Source: Hyphomicrobiales bacterium (GTDB taxonomy: Bacteria; Pseudomonadota; Alphaproteobacteria; Rhizobiales; Rhodobiaceae). Taken from it: 64,000 bases of DNA. The DNA lies in the NCBI GenBank assembly GCA_002869065.1, contig PKTR01000004.1:186001-250000 (forward strand), in the 5' to 3' direction. This document shows positions 25,901 through 34,213 of the stretch, piece by piece; positions within the stretch are counted from its first letter, which is position 1; the number at the start of each line of letters is the position of its first letter. The position numbers were made by a program, and so were the translations under genes. Below the pieces are notes generated by a model. That model worked only from the letters and a program-made list of their open reading frames with translations, was not told the DNA's origin and did no database searches.

Positions 25901-27867
25901 CCGGTCTCGACGCGACACCGGGCTACACCGAAGGCGACGCGCCGGTCGTTCTCGACGCCGACGCGACCGTCTCCGACATCGAGCTCGACGCGGCTAACGG
26001 CGGCAATGGCGACTATGACGGTGCAACGCTCACCGTCGAGCGCAACGGCGGCGCCAATGCCGACGATGTGTTCTCGTTTGCCGCGATGGCGAATGTCACA
26101 GTTGTCGGCAGCAATCTGGTCAAGGACGGCCTCATCATCGCCACCTACACCAGCACCGGTGGAACGCTGGCGATCACCTTCACCAACGGCAATGGCGGCA
26201 CGCCGACCACGGCCGTTGTGAACGAGATCGTCCAGGCAATCTCGTATCGCAATCCGTCGCAGGATCTGCCGGTCGGCGCGACGGAAGCCGTCACACTCGA
26301 CTTCACCCTGAATGACGGCACCGACAGCGGAACCGAGTCACTCACGCTCACCCATACCGGCATCGACAGCAACGACGTCATCAACGGCACGCCCGGAGAC
26401 GACAGCCTTTCCGGCGGCATCGGCCGCGACACGATGAACGGCTTCGCCGGCGACGACACACTCCGCGGCGACGGCGGCAACGACAGCATCATTGGCGGCA
26501 CCGGCGCAGACCTGCTTGACGGCGGAACCAACGACGACACGCTGCTCGGCGGCGACGGAGACGACACCCTCATCGGCCGCAACGGCAACGATCACCTGCA
26601 GGGCGACACCGGCGTCGATACCGCAACCTTCGTCGGAGCCACGGACATCACCGTCGATCTTCGTGTGACTGTCGGTCAGGACACCGGTCAGGGCATCGAC
26701 ACGCTCACCGGGATCGAGAACCTCACCTCCGGCGGCGGCAACGACCGGCTCGTCGGCAAGGCGGATGCCAACAGGCTTGCAGGCAACAATGGTAACGACA
26801 CCCTGATTGGCCTTGGCGGCAACGATCTGCTGTTCGGCGGAGACGGCAATGACAGCCTGAAGGGCGACTACGGCGCCGATGTGCTACGCGGCGGCAACAA
26901 CAACGACACGCTCGAGGGCGGCGCCGGCAACGACCGGCTCTATGGCGACGATGGCACCGACAAGGCGGTCTTTGCAGGGGCTGCCGACATCACGGTTGAC
27001 CTCCGCGTCACCGGCGCTCAGAACACCGGCCTTGGTAACGACACGCTGCTCGACATTGAAAATGTCGCATCCGGAACGGGCGACGATCAGCTCACCGGAC
27101 ACGCCAGCGCCAACTGGATTGCTGGGAATGCCGGCAACGACATCCTGAAAGGCCTTGGCGGCAACGATACGCTGCTCGGCGGCAACGATGCCGACAAGCT
27201 ATACGGCGGCAACGGCAACGACGTCCTGCGCGGCGGCGGCGGCAACTATACGCTTACCGGCGACGCGGGAAATGACACGATCGACGGTGACGCCGGTGTC
27301 GACATGGCAACCTTCCTTGGCTCCAATGACATCACGGTGGATCTGCGCAAGACGGCCGCGCAGGACACCGGTCAGGGCACGGACAAACTGCTGCAGATCG
27401 AAAACGTCACCTCGGGCGCCGGCGACGACTTGCTGATTGGCAAGTTGGGAGCAAACAGGCTGGCCGCGAACAACGGCAGCGACACGCTCAGAGGCCTCGG
27501 CGGCGACGATACGCTGTTTGGCGGCGGCGGCCAGGATACGCTCGATGGCGGCACCGGACGCGACATACTCAGAGGCGGATTGGGAAATGATCTGCTGATC
27601 GGTGCGGCTGGCAACGACACCCTGTTCGGCCAGGGCGGTGGCGACACCTTCCGCTTCAACGACGGCTTCGGTCGCGATCGGATCATGGACTTCGTGTCCG
27701 GGACCGACGTGATCGATCTGCGGCCCTATGCAGGCCTGTCGAGCTTCAGCGATCTGAGAATCCGCGAGAACGCGGACGGCGACGCTGTGGTCGACCTGGG
27801 CACTGATGAAATCACCGTCGTCGGCTTCGCGGCCAGCGATCTCGACGCGGGCGACTTCATGATCTGA
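22921..27867 (+). CDS. Giant FG-GAP/cadherin-like/RTX secreted protein
   Basis: 1648-residue acidic, Cys-free, Gly/Asp/Thr-rich protein, presumably exported by type I secretion and calcium-bound outside the cell. An N-terminal beta domain is followed by seven FG-GAP/VCBS repeats of about 47 residues (DVDGDGDLDA pattern, residues 190-500). Next come four cadherin-like repeats of up to 160 residues (LAYTEGDG...TLTVS, residues 510-1140). Then come many nonapeptide RTX repeats (GGxGxDxL) interleaved with three longer blocks (TVDLR...DTGQG...IENVTSG). The C terminus ends DAGDFMI, a typical uncleaved secretion signal. No Sec signal and no transporter genes are nearby. A surface, adhesin or matrix role is likely. 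AAGGTAAGG precedes the ATG. Confidence 0.9.
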   Translation: MPLEAPSILNLHDDHVNFKLGFGAVALDASSTQVDNRVLSSVAATVTDGDSADFDGGALTVTIVSGEIAAEDLLTLDTSGTVSLSGSTAGSNVLVDGTVVGTLGNDIGVGNDLVINFNANANPTTATTLVQALQYDNTNATDPDTDPRTIRVTISDGDGSTSANADVELRVTTPATGSFVDTNQALGSSNSDAIAFGDVDGDGDLDALVGNNGIDRLWLNDGSGTFTDSGQAIGPYEGTEQVALVDIDGDGDLDAVTGGDSIKVYTNNGSGTFTEVTSIAGHNAWDMGVGDLNGDGNVDLMLGNFGAANTVWFGNGAGGFSNSGQSLGSNDTRSLELADLDGDGDLDALEIVKDSGAYLWINDGSGTFSGGSLAIAHTDPRCVALGDVDGDGDIDVFISDWDTPNQVWLNDGSGSFTDSGQTIGGVETYEVALEDIDGDGDLDAIVTSYNTNTKVYFNDGSGTYTDSGQTLISAYGQGLAVGDLDNDGDLDIMIGNYSSVANDVFLNNNDPVLVNLHGDALAYTEGDGAQVIEEGGDAAVSDSDSTDFDLGTLTVSISAGLDNAEDLLAIRNQGTGAGQIGVSGLDVTYEGTVIGTFVGGAGGTDLIVTFNSSVTAAASSALIRNITFENVDTVAPTEGPRTIDFTLTDGDGGSTGTHSATVTVSGINSTPVIANLDGDSLAYTEGDGVVVIEQGGDATVSDIDSADFNGGTLTVSFAAGSDASHDLLQIRDQGTGTGQIGRNLADITYEGTVIGTFTGGTGGVDLVVTLNANATQAATQALLRNITFQNAGTEDPTEGARTIRFELTDGDGGSTGTHDATVTVTGVNDAPDIGNLAGDALAYTEDDGAVVIDQGTAATVTDPDSANLESGTLTVSIAAGGDTAEDVLAIQNQGTGAGQIGVSGSNITYEGTVIGTAAGGTGGADLVVTFNASATPEAVEALVQNVTYENTDTDMPSEGARTVRFTVTDGDGGTSTARDTTVTVTRANDAPAFAGLDATPGYTEGDAPVVLDADATVSDIELDAANGGNGDYDGATLTVERNGGANADDVFSFAAMANVTVVGSNLVKDGLIIATYTSTGGTLAITFTNGNGGTPTTAVVNEIVQAISYRNPSQDLPVGATEAVTLDFTLNDGTDSGTESLTLTHTGIDSNDVINGTPGDDSLSGGIGRDTMNGFAGDDTLRGDGGNDSIIGGTGADLLDGGTNDDTLLGGDGDDTLIGRNGNDHLQGDTGVDTATFVGATDITVDLRVTVGQDTGQGIDTLTGIENLTSGGGNDRLVGKADANRLAGNNGNDTLIGLGGNDLLFGGDGNDSLKGDYGADVLRGGNNNDTLEGGAGNDRLYGDDGTDKAVFAGAADITVDLRVTGAQNTGLGNDTLLDIENVASGTGDDQLTGHASANWIAGNAGNDILKGLGGNDTLLGGNDADKLYGGNGNDVLRGGGGNYTLTGDAGNDTIDGDAGVDMATFLGSNDITVDLRKTAAQDTGQGTDKLLQIENVTSGAGDDLLIGKLGANRLAANNGSDTLRGLGGDDTLFGGGGQDTLDGGTGRDILRGGLGNDLLIGAAGNDTLFGQGGGDTFRFNDGFGRDRIMDFVSGTDVIDLRPYAGLSSFSDLRIRENADGDAVVDLGTDEITVVGFAASDLDAGDFMI
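24463..25890 (+). repeat. Three tandem approximately 480-bp in-frame repeats (cadherin-like modules)
   Basis: Three consecutive modules inside the RTX gene recur every 480 bases, or 160 residues. Each begins near GGCGACGCCCTCGCCTACAC (24472, 24952, 25432) and contains a shared GGCACCGTGATCGGCAC. A shorter, more divergent fourth copy follows at about 25890-26380. High DNA similarity suggests recent duplication or conversion and makes the copy number liable to change. Confidence 0.8.
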
Positions 27868-27968
27868 AGCGCTTTCCCAAAAAGTTGACAGACTTTTTGG
27901 ATTGGAAAACGCGACAGGGCAATTCGTTAGAGCATTTTGCGGATTCAGTCTGAAGCAAAACGATCTGG
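27868..27968. repeat. RIME-like palindromic intergenic element
   Basis: Two palindromes lie about 40 bp apart: CCAAAAAGT/ACTTTTTGG and TTTTGC...GCAAAA (27935-27960, with an inner TTCAG-T-CTGAA). They sit in text such as AAGTTGACAGACTTTTTGG and TTAGAGCATTTTGCGG. This resembles the Rhizobium-specific intergenic mosaic elements as I remember them. Only one copy was noticed in the window. Confidence 0.4.
27877..27900 (+). terminator. Hairpin after the RTX gene
   Basis: CCAAAAAGT-TGACAG-ACTTTTTGG forms a perfect 9-bp stem with a 6-base loop, starting 10 bases after the RTX stop codon. The T-run is inside the stem rather than after it, so termination is plausible but not certain. It may equally be part of a palindromic intergenic element that continues to about 27965. 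Confidence 0.55.
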
Positions 27969-28065
27969 CCGGAGTTCAGCCGAACGGCTGTGTCGGCTTA
28001 TGTCGCGCGGCGATCGTTCCCCGCCACACCCCTGGCGGGGAAAGGATCGCTGCAAGACATATCAA

Positions 28066-28335
28066 TCAGTGCAGGCGCAGCCACTCGCGCGCAGCGCGCT
28101 GAGCCTCGGCAACTTCCGACGACGACATTTCCGCGGCAATCTCCTGGCGATAGCAGACCGCTTCGCGCTTGCCCTTCATCGCGGCGAGATTGAACCACTT
28201 GTGTGCTTCGACCAGATCGGACGTACCGTTACGGCCGGTCGAATAATTCATGCCGAGCCGGAACAGGATATCTCCACTGGCGTCTTCCTGTCCCAGCGCC
28301 GCCATCGTTGCATCGTTGATCTCCAAACGAGCCAT
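28066..28335 (-). CDS. Small Sel1-repeat-like protein
   Basis: 89-residue protein starting MARLEINDATMAALG at 28335, behind a GGGAGAG ribosome site. One Sel1/TPR-like helix pair is visible (GDILFRLGMNYSTGRNGTSDLVEAHKWFNLAAMKGKREA), followed by a charged helix (EIAAEMSSSEVAEAQRAAREWL). Nearly the same small protein occurs widely in Rhizobiales, so it is a real conserved gene. Its function is unknown; a protein-interaction role is the usual guess for Sel1 repeats. It stands alone, convergent with the RTX gene. Confidence 0.82.
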   Translation of the reverse strand: MARLEINDATMAALGQEDASGDILFRLGMNYSTGRNGTSDLVEAHKWFNLAAMKGKREAVCYRQEIAAEMSSSEVAEAQRAAREWLRLH

Positions 28336-28740
28336 GACACTCTCCCAAGTCCTTTCTTCAGGTAAGGCCTGAAAACCCCACGACTTTTCAACGTCGTAAT
28401 GTCTTCGAGTGTGTGGCAGTCGCTTGAATCGCGAGTTAAACAACAGCCTTAATTTTACTCAAATAAAGCACAAATTGTTCGTAAATTTCACAGTCTATTA
28501 AAGCTGATTCCGTGAATCGTCTTTTGGATTCAAGGTGCGAAACAAACAATTTCACACAATCATTTCACCGATCATTAAGCATGGACTCGAAACCACGCGG
28601 GAATTTTCGGGCCGCGATTTCCGTCCGGTAAGGCATCAAACGCTCTCACAGGGCGGATAACAGGCGCCGTCCGACGTTTCACATGCGCGTCATGGAGGCG
28701 CGCTTGGATGGGCGGATGTGATCGAAGAAGGAGTCGTGGA
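28336..28740. other. Intergenic stretch upstream of the Sel1 and DUF2147 genes
   Basis: This 405-bp divergent region is AT-rich between about 28440 and 28600, with runs such as TTAATTTTACTCAAATAAAG. It must contain promoters for both flanking genes, but no clear consensus pair stands out. AGAAGGAG just before 28741 is the ribosome site of the DUF2147 gene. No coding sequence was recognised. Confidence 0.55.
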
Positions 28741-29181
28741 ATGCCGTTTCGCACTTACCTTGCCGTCCTCGCCGTCACTGGGCTGTCACTCAGCACGGCC
28801 GCCCGGTCGGACGACAGTGTCCTGCGCGGCTTCTGGGAGACCAAGGACAAGGCGACGATCGAGATCGCGCCCTGTGATTCCGGCCTGTGCGGGACGCTCG
28901 TCGACTTCATCCTGCCGCCCGGCATCACCCGCGAGCGCGCAATCGACAGGAACAACCCCGATCCGGCAATGCGCGCGCGCTCGCTCTATGGCGTCCATGT
29001 GCTGGAAGACATTACACCAACGGCGCCGCAAACCTGGGAAGCAGAAATCTACCTGCCGAAGAACGGCATCCTCACCGACGCGACCATCACCGTCGAGACC
29101 CCCGATACCATCAAGCTCACGGGATGCGTCCGGGTCGCCTTCAAGATCTGCCAGGACGAAATCTGGACGCGCAAGAACTGA
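28741..29181 (+). CDS. DUF2147 family secreted protein
   Basis: 146-residue protein with a Sec signal peptide (LAVLAVTGLSLSTAARS). It shows the DUF2147 pattern: GFWETKDKATIEIAPCDSGLCGTLVDF, then a central GVHVLEDI and a C-terminal DTIKLTGCVRVAFKICQDEIWTR. Cys pairs suggest disulfides in the periplasm. It starts at the second Met of the frame, which has AGAAGGAG nine bases upstream. These are small lipocalin-like beta proteins of unknown function. It stands as a single gene, convergent with the GFA gene. Confidence 0.88.
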   Translation: MPFRTYLAVLAVTGLSLSTAARSDDSVLRGFWETKDKATIEIAPCDSGLCGTLVDFILPPGITRERAIDRNNPDPAMRARSLYGVHVLEDITPTAPQTWEAEIYLPKNGILTDATITVETPDTIKLTGCVRVAFKICQDEIWTRKN

Positions 29182-29213
29182 GCGGCGTCGAAACAAACTG
29201 GCCGAAAGCCCGC

Positions 29214-29606
29214 CTAGTCCTCGGTCCGCTCAGTGCCTTCGCGGTCGCGCTCACAGTGACGGGCGAGCGGGAACGGCGGCAGCCAGGCCTCGCGGCGGAT
29301 CGTCCAAAGCTCATAGGTCGGCAGGAACTGATCCGGCGCGTCGAGCGCCCCGAGATGCACCTCGATCTCATCGCCGCTGCGCGAGAACACCGACGACCCG
29401 CAACGGGGGCAGAAATGCCGCCCCTCATAAGCGTGCGTCTCGCCCTCGAGCGTCACAGCGTCTTCGGGGAATATCGCAGAGGCGTGGAAAAGCGCGCCAT
29501 GATGCTTGCGGCAATCGAGGCAATGGCACAGGCCGACCCTGTACGGACGGCCTGAAGCCTTGAGCCGAACGCGGCCGCACATGCAGCCGCCCGTCACCTG
29601 ATCCAT
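29214..29606 (-). CDS. GFA family protein (CENP-V/GFA zinc domain)
   Basis: 130-residue cytosolic protein with the zinc-binding pattern of the GFA/DUF636 family: GGCMCGRVR, CHCLDCRKHHGALF and HFCPRCGSSVF. The family is named for glutathione-dependent formaldehyde-activating enzyme, but most members, including this one, have no proven activity. A glutathione transferase gene follows upstream on the same strand, 50 bp away. A joint glutathione-linked detoxification role is possible, but this is inferred only from position. Confidence 0.9.
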   Translation of the reverse strand: MDQVTGGCMCGRVRLKASGRPYRVGLCHCLDCRKHHGALFHASAIFPEDAVTLEGETHAYEGRHFCPRCGSSVFSRSGDEIEVHLGALDAPDQFLPTYELWTIRREAWLPPFPLARHCERDREGTERTED

Positions 29607-29656
29607 GACGCCCTCCTCCGCTCACCAAGCGGCGGCAAGACGCGCCGGATGGAATG

Positions 29657-30361
29657 TCAGCGCGCCTTCTGCCCGAACAGCACCGATTGCGCGTCCTTGT
29701 CCTTGGCGAGATCGAGATTACGCCGATGTTCGGCGCCAACCGCAAGTCCCCGCTCGACGGCCGGACGCGCCAGCATCGTCTCGAACCAACGCTTCAGGTG
29801 CGGGAAGTCATCAAGATCCTGGCCCTGCCGGGCGTAAGGCTTGATCCAGCCGACCGCCGCCATGTCGGCGATCGAATAGTCGCCGGCAAGGAAATCCCGG
29901 TCGGCGAGACGCTTGTTCATCACCCCGTAGAGCCGATTGACCTCATTGGTGTAGCGTTCGATGGCGTACGGCACCTGCTCCGGCGCGTATTGCCGGAAGT
30001 GATGCGCCTGACCGGCCATCGGACCAAGACCGCCCATCTGCCACATCAGCCACTGCTCGACCTCGACCCGGCCACGCTCGTCGGTCGGGTAGTACTTACC
30101 GAACTTGCGCCCGAGATATTGCAGGATCGCGCCGGATTCGAACACCGAGATCGGCTCGCCCCCCGGCCCTTCCAGATCGACGATGGCGGGCATGCGGTTG
30201 TTCGGCGAAATCGCCAGGAAAGACGGCTCGAACTGTTCGCCCACGCCGATATTCACATAGTGAACCTCGTAGGGCACGCCGAGTTCTTCCAGCATGATGG
30301 AAATCTTCCAGCCGTTCGGCGTCGGCCAGTAGTAAAGGGCGATGGGTTCTTTCTGCGTCAT
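29657..30361 (-). CDS. Glutathione S-transferase (YfcG/Nu-class-like)
   Basis: 234-residue two-domain protein. The thioredoxin-like N-terminal part has ALYYWPTPNGWKISIMLEELGVPY and the glutathione-site NNRMPAIVD and VFESGAILQYL. The C-terminal helical domain includes YSIADMAAVGWIKPY. The Thr-Pro-Asn active-site context and overall length fit the YfcG-type bacterial class, which often shows disulfide-bond reductase activity. It precedes the GFA gene on the same strand. Confidence 0.92.
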   Translation of the reverse strand: MTQKEPIALYYWPTPNGWKISIMLEELGVPYEVHYVNIGVGEQFEPSFLAISPNNRMPAIVDLEGPGGEPISVFESGAILQYLGRKFGKYYPTDERGRVEVEQWLMWQMGGLGPMAGQAHHFRQYAPEQVPYAIERYTNEVNRLYGVMNKRLADRDFLAGDYSIADMAAVGWIKPYARQGQDLDDFPHLKRWFETMLARPAVERGLAVGAEHRRNLDLAKDKDAQSVLFGQKAR

Positions 30362-30437
30362 GTCTGGAGGCTCCCCGGCAGGTGTTTGCGAGCATTGTCG
30401 ACCCTAAATAGGACCACCGGCGACGCACCTCAACGGG

Positions 30438-32246
30438 TCACCCTTCCTGGGGTCGTGCCGCTCGCGCAGTTGTGAAGTCGGCGATGGTAGCACCATCATC
30501 CTCACCCTCCCCGGCAAGTTCCACGGCAAAGGCCTCAGCGCGGCGGATCACGGCTTCGGGCCCGGTCTCCGCCGGCGTCGCGAACAAGCCGCTGCGCATC
30601 GCAATGCGCCCGACCAGCGGCGACGCCGTCCAGGAAATGACCAACGGGGCGAAGATCAGCGGCACCGCGATCGGCCACAGCCAGATCAGGATTTTCGGCG
30701 CGAAGAACCAGCCGAGCAGAGCACCGATACCGCCGGCGAGCATCATCCACCAGCTCGCTGCAAAGCCTGTCGCAAGTCTGACCGACCCGTCGGCCCGGTT
30801 CGCCGCCGGCCAGCCGGCATCGCGTCCCATCAGCACCTGCATGACTGACCGGCTCTGGAACATCATGTTGATCGGGGCAATCACACTCGACAGGACCAGC
30901 TCGATAGCGGAGCCGACAAACACCGCGAAGCGGCCGCGATAGGCCGAGAGGTCCTCCTGCCAGAGCGCGCGCACCAACATCAGGGCTTTCGGCAGGATCA
31001 GCAACGCGACAATGCCGATGATGAGAGCAATCGCCTTGCCGGTCTCGGGATAGGGAAAGATCGGCACGCCGCTTCCCTCGGTCGGGAAATAGACCGGCGC
31101 CGGCGCAACAATCAGCGCGGTCAGGCTGGTGACGAGGAACAACAGCCACATGGGAGAGGCGAGATAGGCGAGGATGCCCTGCACCAACGCCACGCGACTC
31201 CAGAACGGCAGCCCCTCCGTCGGCAGGACCCGGCTATGCTGCAGATTGCCCTGGCACCAGCGCCGGTCGCGCTTGGCGTATTCCAGAAGATTGGCCGGCG
31301 CTTCCTCGTAGGAGCCGACCAGATCCGGATCGAGCCGAACCTTCCAGCCGGCCCGCGCCAGCAAGGCCGCCTCGACGAAATCATGGCTCAGCACGTCGCC
31401 GCCGAAAGGCGGCTTGCCCGGCAGCGAAGGAAGCCCGCAACTCTCGGCAAAGGCGCGCACCCGGATCAGCGCGTTATGCCCCCAGAACGGCCCGTCACGC
31501 CCCTGCAGGGCGGAGACACCGCGCGAGAAGATCGGCGAATAGAAGGCGGAGGAAAATTGCAGCGCGCGGCCGAACAGCGACGTGCGCCCGATCACCACCG
31601 GCACCGTCTGCAACAGCCCGAGTTCGGGATCGCCATCCATCCGGCGGACCATCTCGAGGATCGTCTCGCCGCGCATCAGGCTGTCCGCATCGAGCACCAG
31701 CATCGAGGTGTAGGCGCCGCCCGAGGCGGTCACGAAACTCTTGATGTTACCCGCCTTGCGGCCGGCATTGGGGGAGCGATGACGGTAGAAGATGCGGTTG
31801 CCAACGCCGTAGCGGGTGACGATGGCACGAAACAGCCGCAGTTCTTCCGCTGCCCGCTCCGGCCGCGTGCTGTCGCTCAGGATATGGAAGTCAAACCAGG
31901 CGCCGAAGCCGGTCGCGGCAAGGTCGTGATACATCGCCATGACATTGGCGAAGACGACCGTCGCATCCTCGTTGTAGATCGGCACCAGAACGGCGACCCG
32001 CCCCTCCGGCTCATCGCGGCCATGCGCGAAGGCGGCAACATCGACGGGAAACAGCAAGCCGATAAAGGCGGTACAGGCACCCCAGGCGAGCCAGCCGCTC
32101 GACAGGGCAAGCAGAACGAGACGGATCGCGTCCAGGACATCGAAGCCGTCAGAACCGACGACCCCGTAGAACAGCATGACGCCGATCGCCGTAAGGCAGA
32201 CAGTCAGGATTGCGGCCGCAAGGCGCCGCACGACAATCGCCATCAT
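30438..32246 (-). CDS. opgH: Glucan glucosyltransferase OpgH (MdoH)
   Basis: 602-residue inner-membrane glycosyltransferase that uses UDP-glucose to build the linear backbone of osmoregulated periplasmic glucans. Two N-terminal membrane helices (residues 10-66) are followed by a GT-2 domain with LVPIYNED, the metal-binding LDADS (Asp186, Asp188) and the RRWCQGN motif. Several C-terminal helices form the channel. It is shorter than enterobacterial OpgH (about 850 residues), as many alphaproteobacterial versions are. It is the third gene after opgG and a small unknown gene. Confidence 0.94.
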   Translation of the reverse strand: MMAIVVRRLAAAILTVCLTAIGVMLFYGVVGSDGFDVLDAIRLVLLALSSGWLAWGACTAFIGLLFPVDVAAFAHGRDEPEGRVAVLVPIYNEDATVVFANVMAMYHDLAATGFGAWFDFHILSDSTRPERAAEELRLFRAIVTRYGVGNRIFYRHRSPNAGRKAGNIKSFVTASGGAYTSMLVLDADSLMRGETILEMVRRMDGDPELGLLQTVPVVIGRTSLFGRALQFSSAFYSPIFSRGVSALQGRDGPFWGHNALIRVRAFAESCGLPSLPGKPPFGGDVLSHDFVEAALLARAGWKVRLDPDLVGSYEEAPANLLEYAKRDRRWCQGNLQHSRVLPTEGLPFWSRVALVQGILAYLASPMWLLFLVTSLTALIVAPAPVYFPTEGSGVPIFPYPETGKAIALIIGIVALLILPKALMLVRALWQEDLSAYRGRFAVFVGSAIELVLSSVIAPINMMFQSRSVMQVLMGRDAGWPAANRADGSVRLATGFAASWWMMLAGGIGALLGWFFAPKILIWLWPIAVPLIFAPLVISWTASPLVGRIAMRSGLFATPAETGPEAVIRRAEAFAVELAGEGEDDGATIADFTTARAARPQEG

Positions 32247-32306
32247 CGAAGCTGCCCGAAAAGAGCGGACATATTGGGTCGGTTTCCTTCGCTATGAGCA
32301 GAACGA

Positions 32307-32654
32307 TCAGGCGGCTTTTTCGCGCCGCCACGGCAACCATGAACGCCGGACGGCCGGCTGGCGGACACGTCCGAGCGGCTGCTCCGGCATCGCCATCGGC
32401 GAAAACGGCGCAGGGAACGCAATGGCTGCGACGAGCGCTGCCACGACATCGGGCGCGACGGCTCCACGCACCACGGAACCCGCTTCGATACCGTCCATGC
32501 CGAGGCGCACGATCGCGTCGGCGATGAGGTCACGCACCGTCTCAGGCGCCAGATCTTCCCGCCCGACCCGGCTCGCGAACGCGCGATAGGGCTGGTCCAA
32601 GAAGGCTTCGCCGTCGTCCGGCAGAATAGAAAGAACGTGTGCGTGAACCGTCAT
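32307..32654 (-). CDS. Small protein between opgG and opgH, unknown function
   Basis: 115-residue protein starting MTVHAHVLSILPDDGEAF. Its ATG overlaps the opgG stop (ATGA at 32654-32651), so it is co-translated with opgG, and opgH follows 60 bp later. An N-terminal helical half (YRAFASRVGREDLAPETVRDLIADAIVRLG) precedes a hydrophobic stretch (VVAALVAAIAFPAPF) and a basic tail (RRSWLPWRREKAA). This could be a single membrane-associated segment. I do not recognise the family. Position suggests a role with the glucan synthase. Confidence 0.75.
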   Translation of the reverse strand: MTVHAHVLSILPDDGEAFLDQPYRAFASRVGREDLAPETVRDLIADAIVRLGMDGIEAGSVVRGAVAPDVVAALVAAIAFPAPFSPMAMPEQPLGRVRQPAVRRSWLPWRREKAA

Positions 32655-34213
32655 TCGACACTCCATTGATAGAGCCAGGTTTCACTCAGTCGCTGATCAT
32701 TGAACCGAAGGAAGGAACGCAATTCGACCGGGTTGGTTCCATCCCGCTTAACATCGAGAACGAGACGCCAGCGCCCTTCCCGCTTCAACGGCTGCAGAAC
32801 GCTGTCGACAATCGACCCGTTACTGCATTCGACCTCAGGAGTAAGGCGGCTTTCTGGCGGCAGCGAGGCAAGCATGCCGTCGGCGAAATCGATGACGAAT
32901 TTGCGCACTGCCGGATCCTTGCGCAGCACCGGTGTCGTTGCATGGCCGGAACGGGTCGCCACCACACGGGCCAGATCGGCATTCCCATGCGGCTGGTCGC
33001 CCCAATACATGCGGTAGCTGTATTCCCGCGCCTCGCCGGCGGCCGGCGCCGCTTCCGGCTGCCAGAAGGCGACGATGTTGTCGTTCGCCTCGCTCTTGCT
33101 CGGGATTTCGGCCAGCACCACACGCCCCTGCCCCCAGGTCCCCTGCGGTTCGATCCACAGCGACGGCCTACGGTCGTATTGGGCCTCGAGGTCCTGGTAA
33201 TTATTGAAGTCGCGATCGCGCTGCTCCAGCCCGAACCCGCGCGGATTGGCGACCGAGAAGAAGGAAACGCGAAGCGACGGCGGATTGCGCAGCGGACGGA
33301 ACACCTGCTCGCCATCGCCATTGACGATCGCCAGCCCATCGCTGTCGTGTACTTCCGGCCGGTAATCGTCGAAGCCGGCACGCTCGTTCTCGCCGAACAG
33401 GAACATGCTGGTGAGCGGCGCGACGCCGAGCCGCTCCACGCCATCGCGGAAGAACAGCCGCGCCGTGACATCGACGACCGTCGACGAACCCGGCTGGATC
33501 GTGAACGCATAGGCGCCCGTCACGCTCGGTCCTTCGAGCGTCGCCCACAGCCGCATGGCCGTCGCCCCGGCCGCCGGGCGCTCCAGATAGAACGAGGTGA
33601 ATGCCGGAAACTCCTCGCGCGTGTCAGACGCCGTGTTGATCGCCAGCCCGCGCGCGGACAACCCGTAGATCGAATTGCGTCCCAGCGAACGGAAATAGCT
33701 GGCACCGAGGAAGGAAATGAGCTCATCGCGATAGTCGGGCCTGTTGAGCGGATAATGCAGGCGGAAACCGGCAACGCCCGGCAGCTCAAACCCGGCGAAC
33801 TGCGCAGGGTCGAGCGGGGCGCGGTATTCGAAGTCGGCCGCCGTATAGACCACTGGATTGGCCCGTCCGTCGACAACCTCGAACAGTTGAACCGGCCGTT
33901 TGAACAGCCAGCCGGGGTGGAACGCCTGCGCCTCATAGGCAGACTCGCTCCCCCGCCAGAGCGACCGGTCGGGCCGATAGCGGATCGCACGATACTGGTC
34001 GTAGGAAAAATCCTTGAGAAGGTCCGGCAGTTTCGGCTCGCCGCCGGCCCACTCGGTTGCGGCCGCCGACTGCATCTGTTGGCTCAACTTATCGAACGAA
34101 AACTCCGAGCCCGCCGGCGGCGCTGCCTCATCGGCAAACACCGGCAACGCAACCCCCGCGCCCGCCAAAACCAACAGGCTGACACTGCCGTTCAAGAACC
34201 GGCGTCGATCCAT
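32651..34213 (-). CDS. opgG: Periplasmic glucan biosynthesis protein OpgG (MdoG)
   Basis: 520-residue periplasmic protein needed for branching and maturation of osmoregulated glucans. The start at MDRRRFLNGSVSLLVLAGAG (34213) gives a twin-arginine-like signal cleaved near VFADEA; GGTGG lies seven bases upstream. Family text includes SYDQYRAIRYRPDRSLW, FHPGWLFKRPVQLFEV, FGENERAG and GFGLEQRDRDFNNYQDLEA. Last is the RPSLWIEP-GxWGxG block. It leads a three-gene operon with opgH. Confidence 0.94.
   Translation of the reverse strand: MDRRRFLNGSVSLLVLAGAGVALPVFADEAAPPAGSEFSFDKLSQQMQSAAATEWAGGEPKLPDLLKDFSYDQYRAIRYRPDRSLWRGSESAYEAQAFHPGWLFKRPVQLFEVVDGRANPVVYTAADFEYRAPLDPAQFAGFELPGVAGFRLHYPLNRPDYRDELISFLGASYFRSLGRNSIYGLSARGLAINTASDTREEFPAFTSFYLERPAAGATAMRLWATLEGPSVTGAYAFTIQPGSSTVVDVTARLFFRDGVERLGVAPLTSMFLFGENERAGFDDYRPEVHDSDGLAIVNGDGEQVFRPLRNPPSLRVSFFSVANPRGFGLEQRDRDFNNYQDLEAQYDRRPSLWIEPQGTWGQGRVVLAEIPSKSEANDNIVAFWQPEAAPAAGEAREYSYRMYWGDQPHGNADLARVVATRSGHATTPVLRKDPAVRKFVIDFADGMLASLPPESRLTPEVECSNGSIVDSVLQPLKREGRWRLVLDVKRDGTNPVELRSFLRFNDQRLSETWLYQWSVE

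Noticed and set aside
26383-27650. Regular short repeats as a possible CRISPR array
   Set aside because: The periodicity is 27 bp and in frame, encoding GGxGxDxL RTX nonapeptides of a large protein; spacers are not unique.
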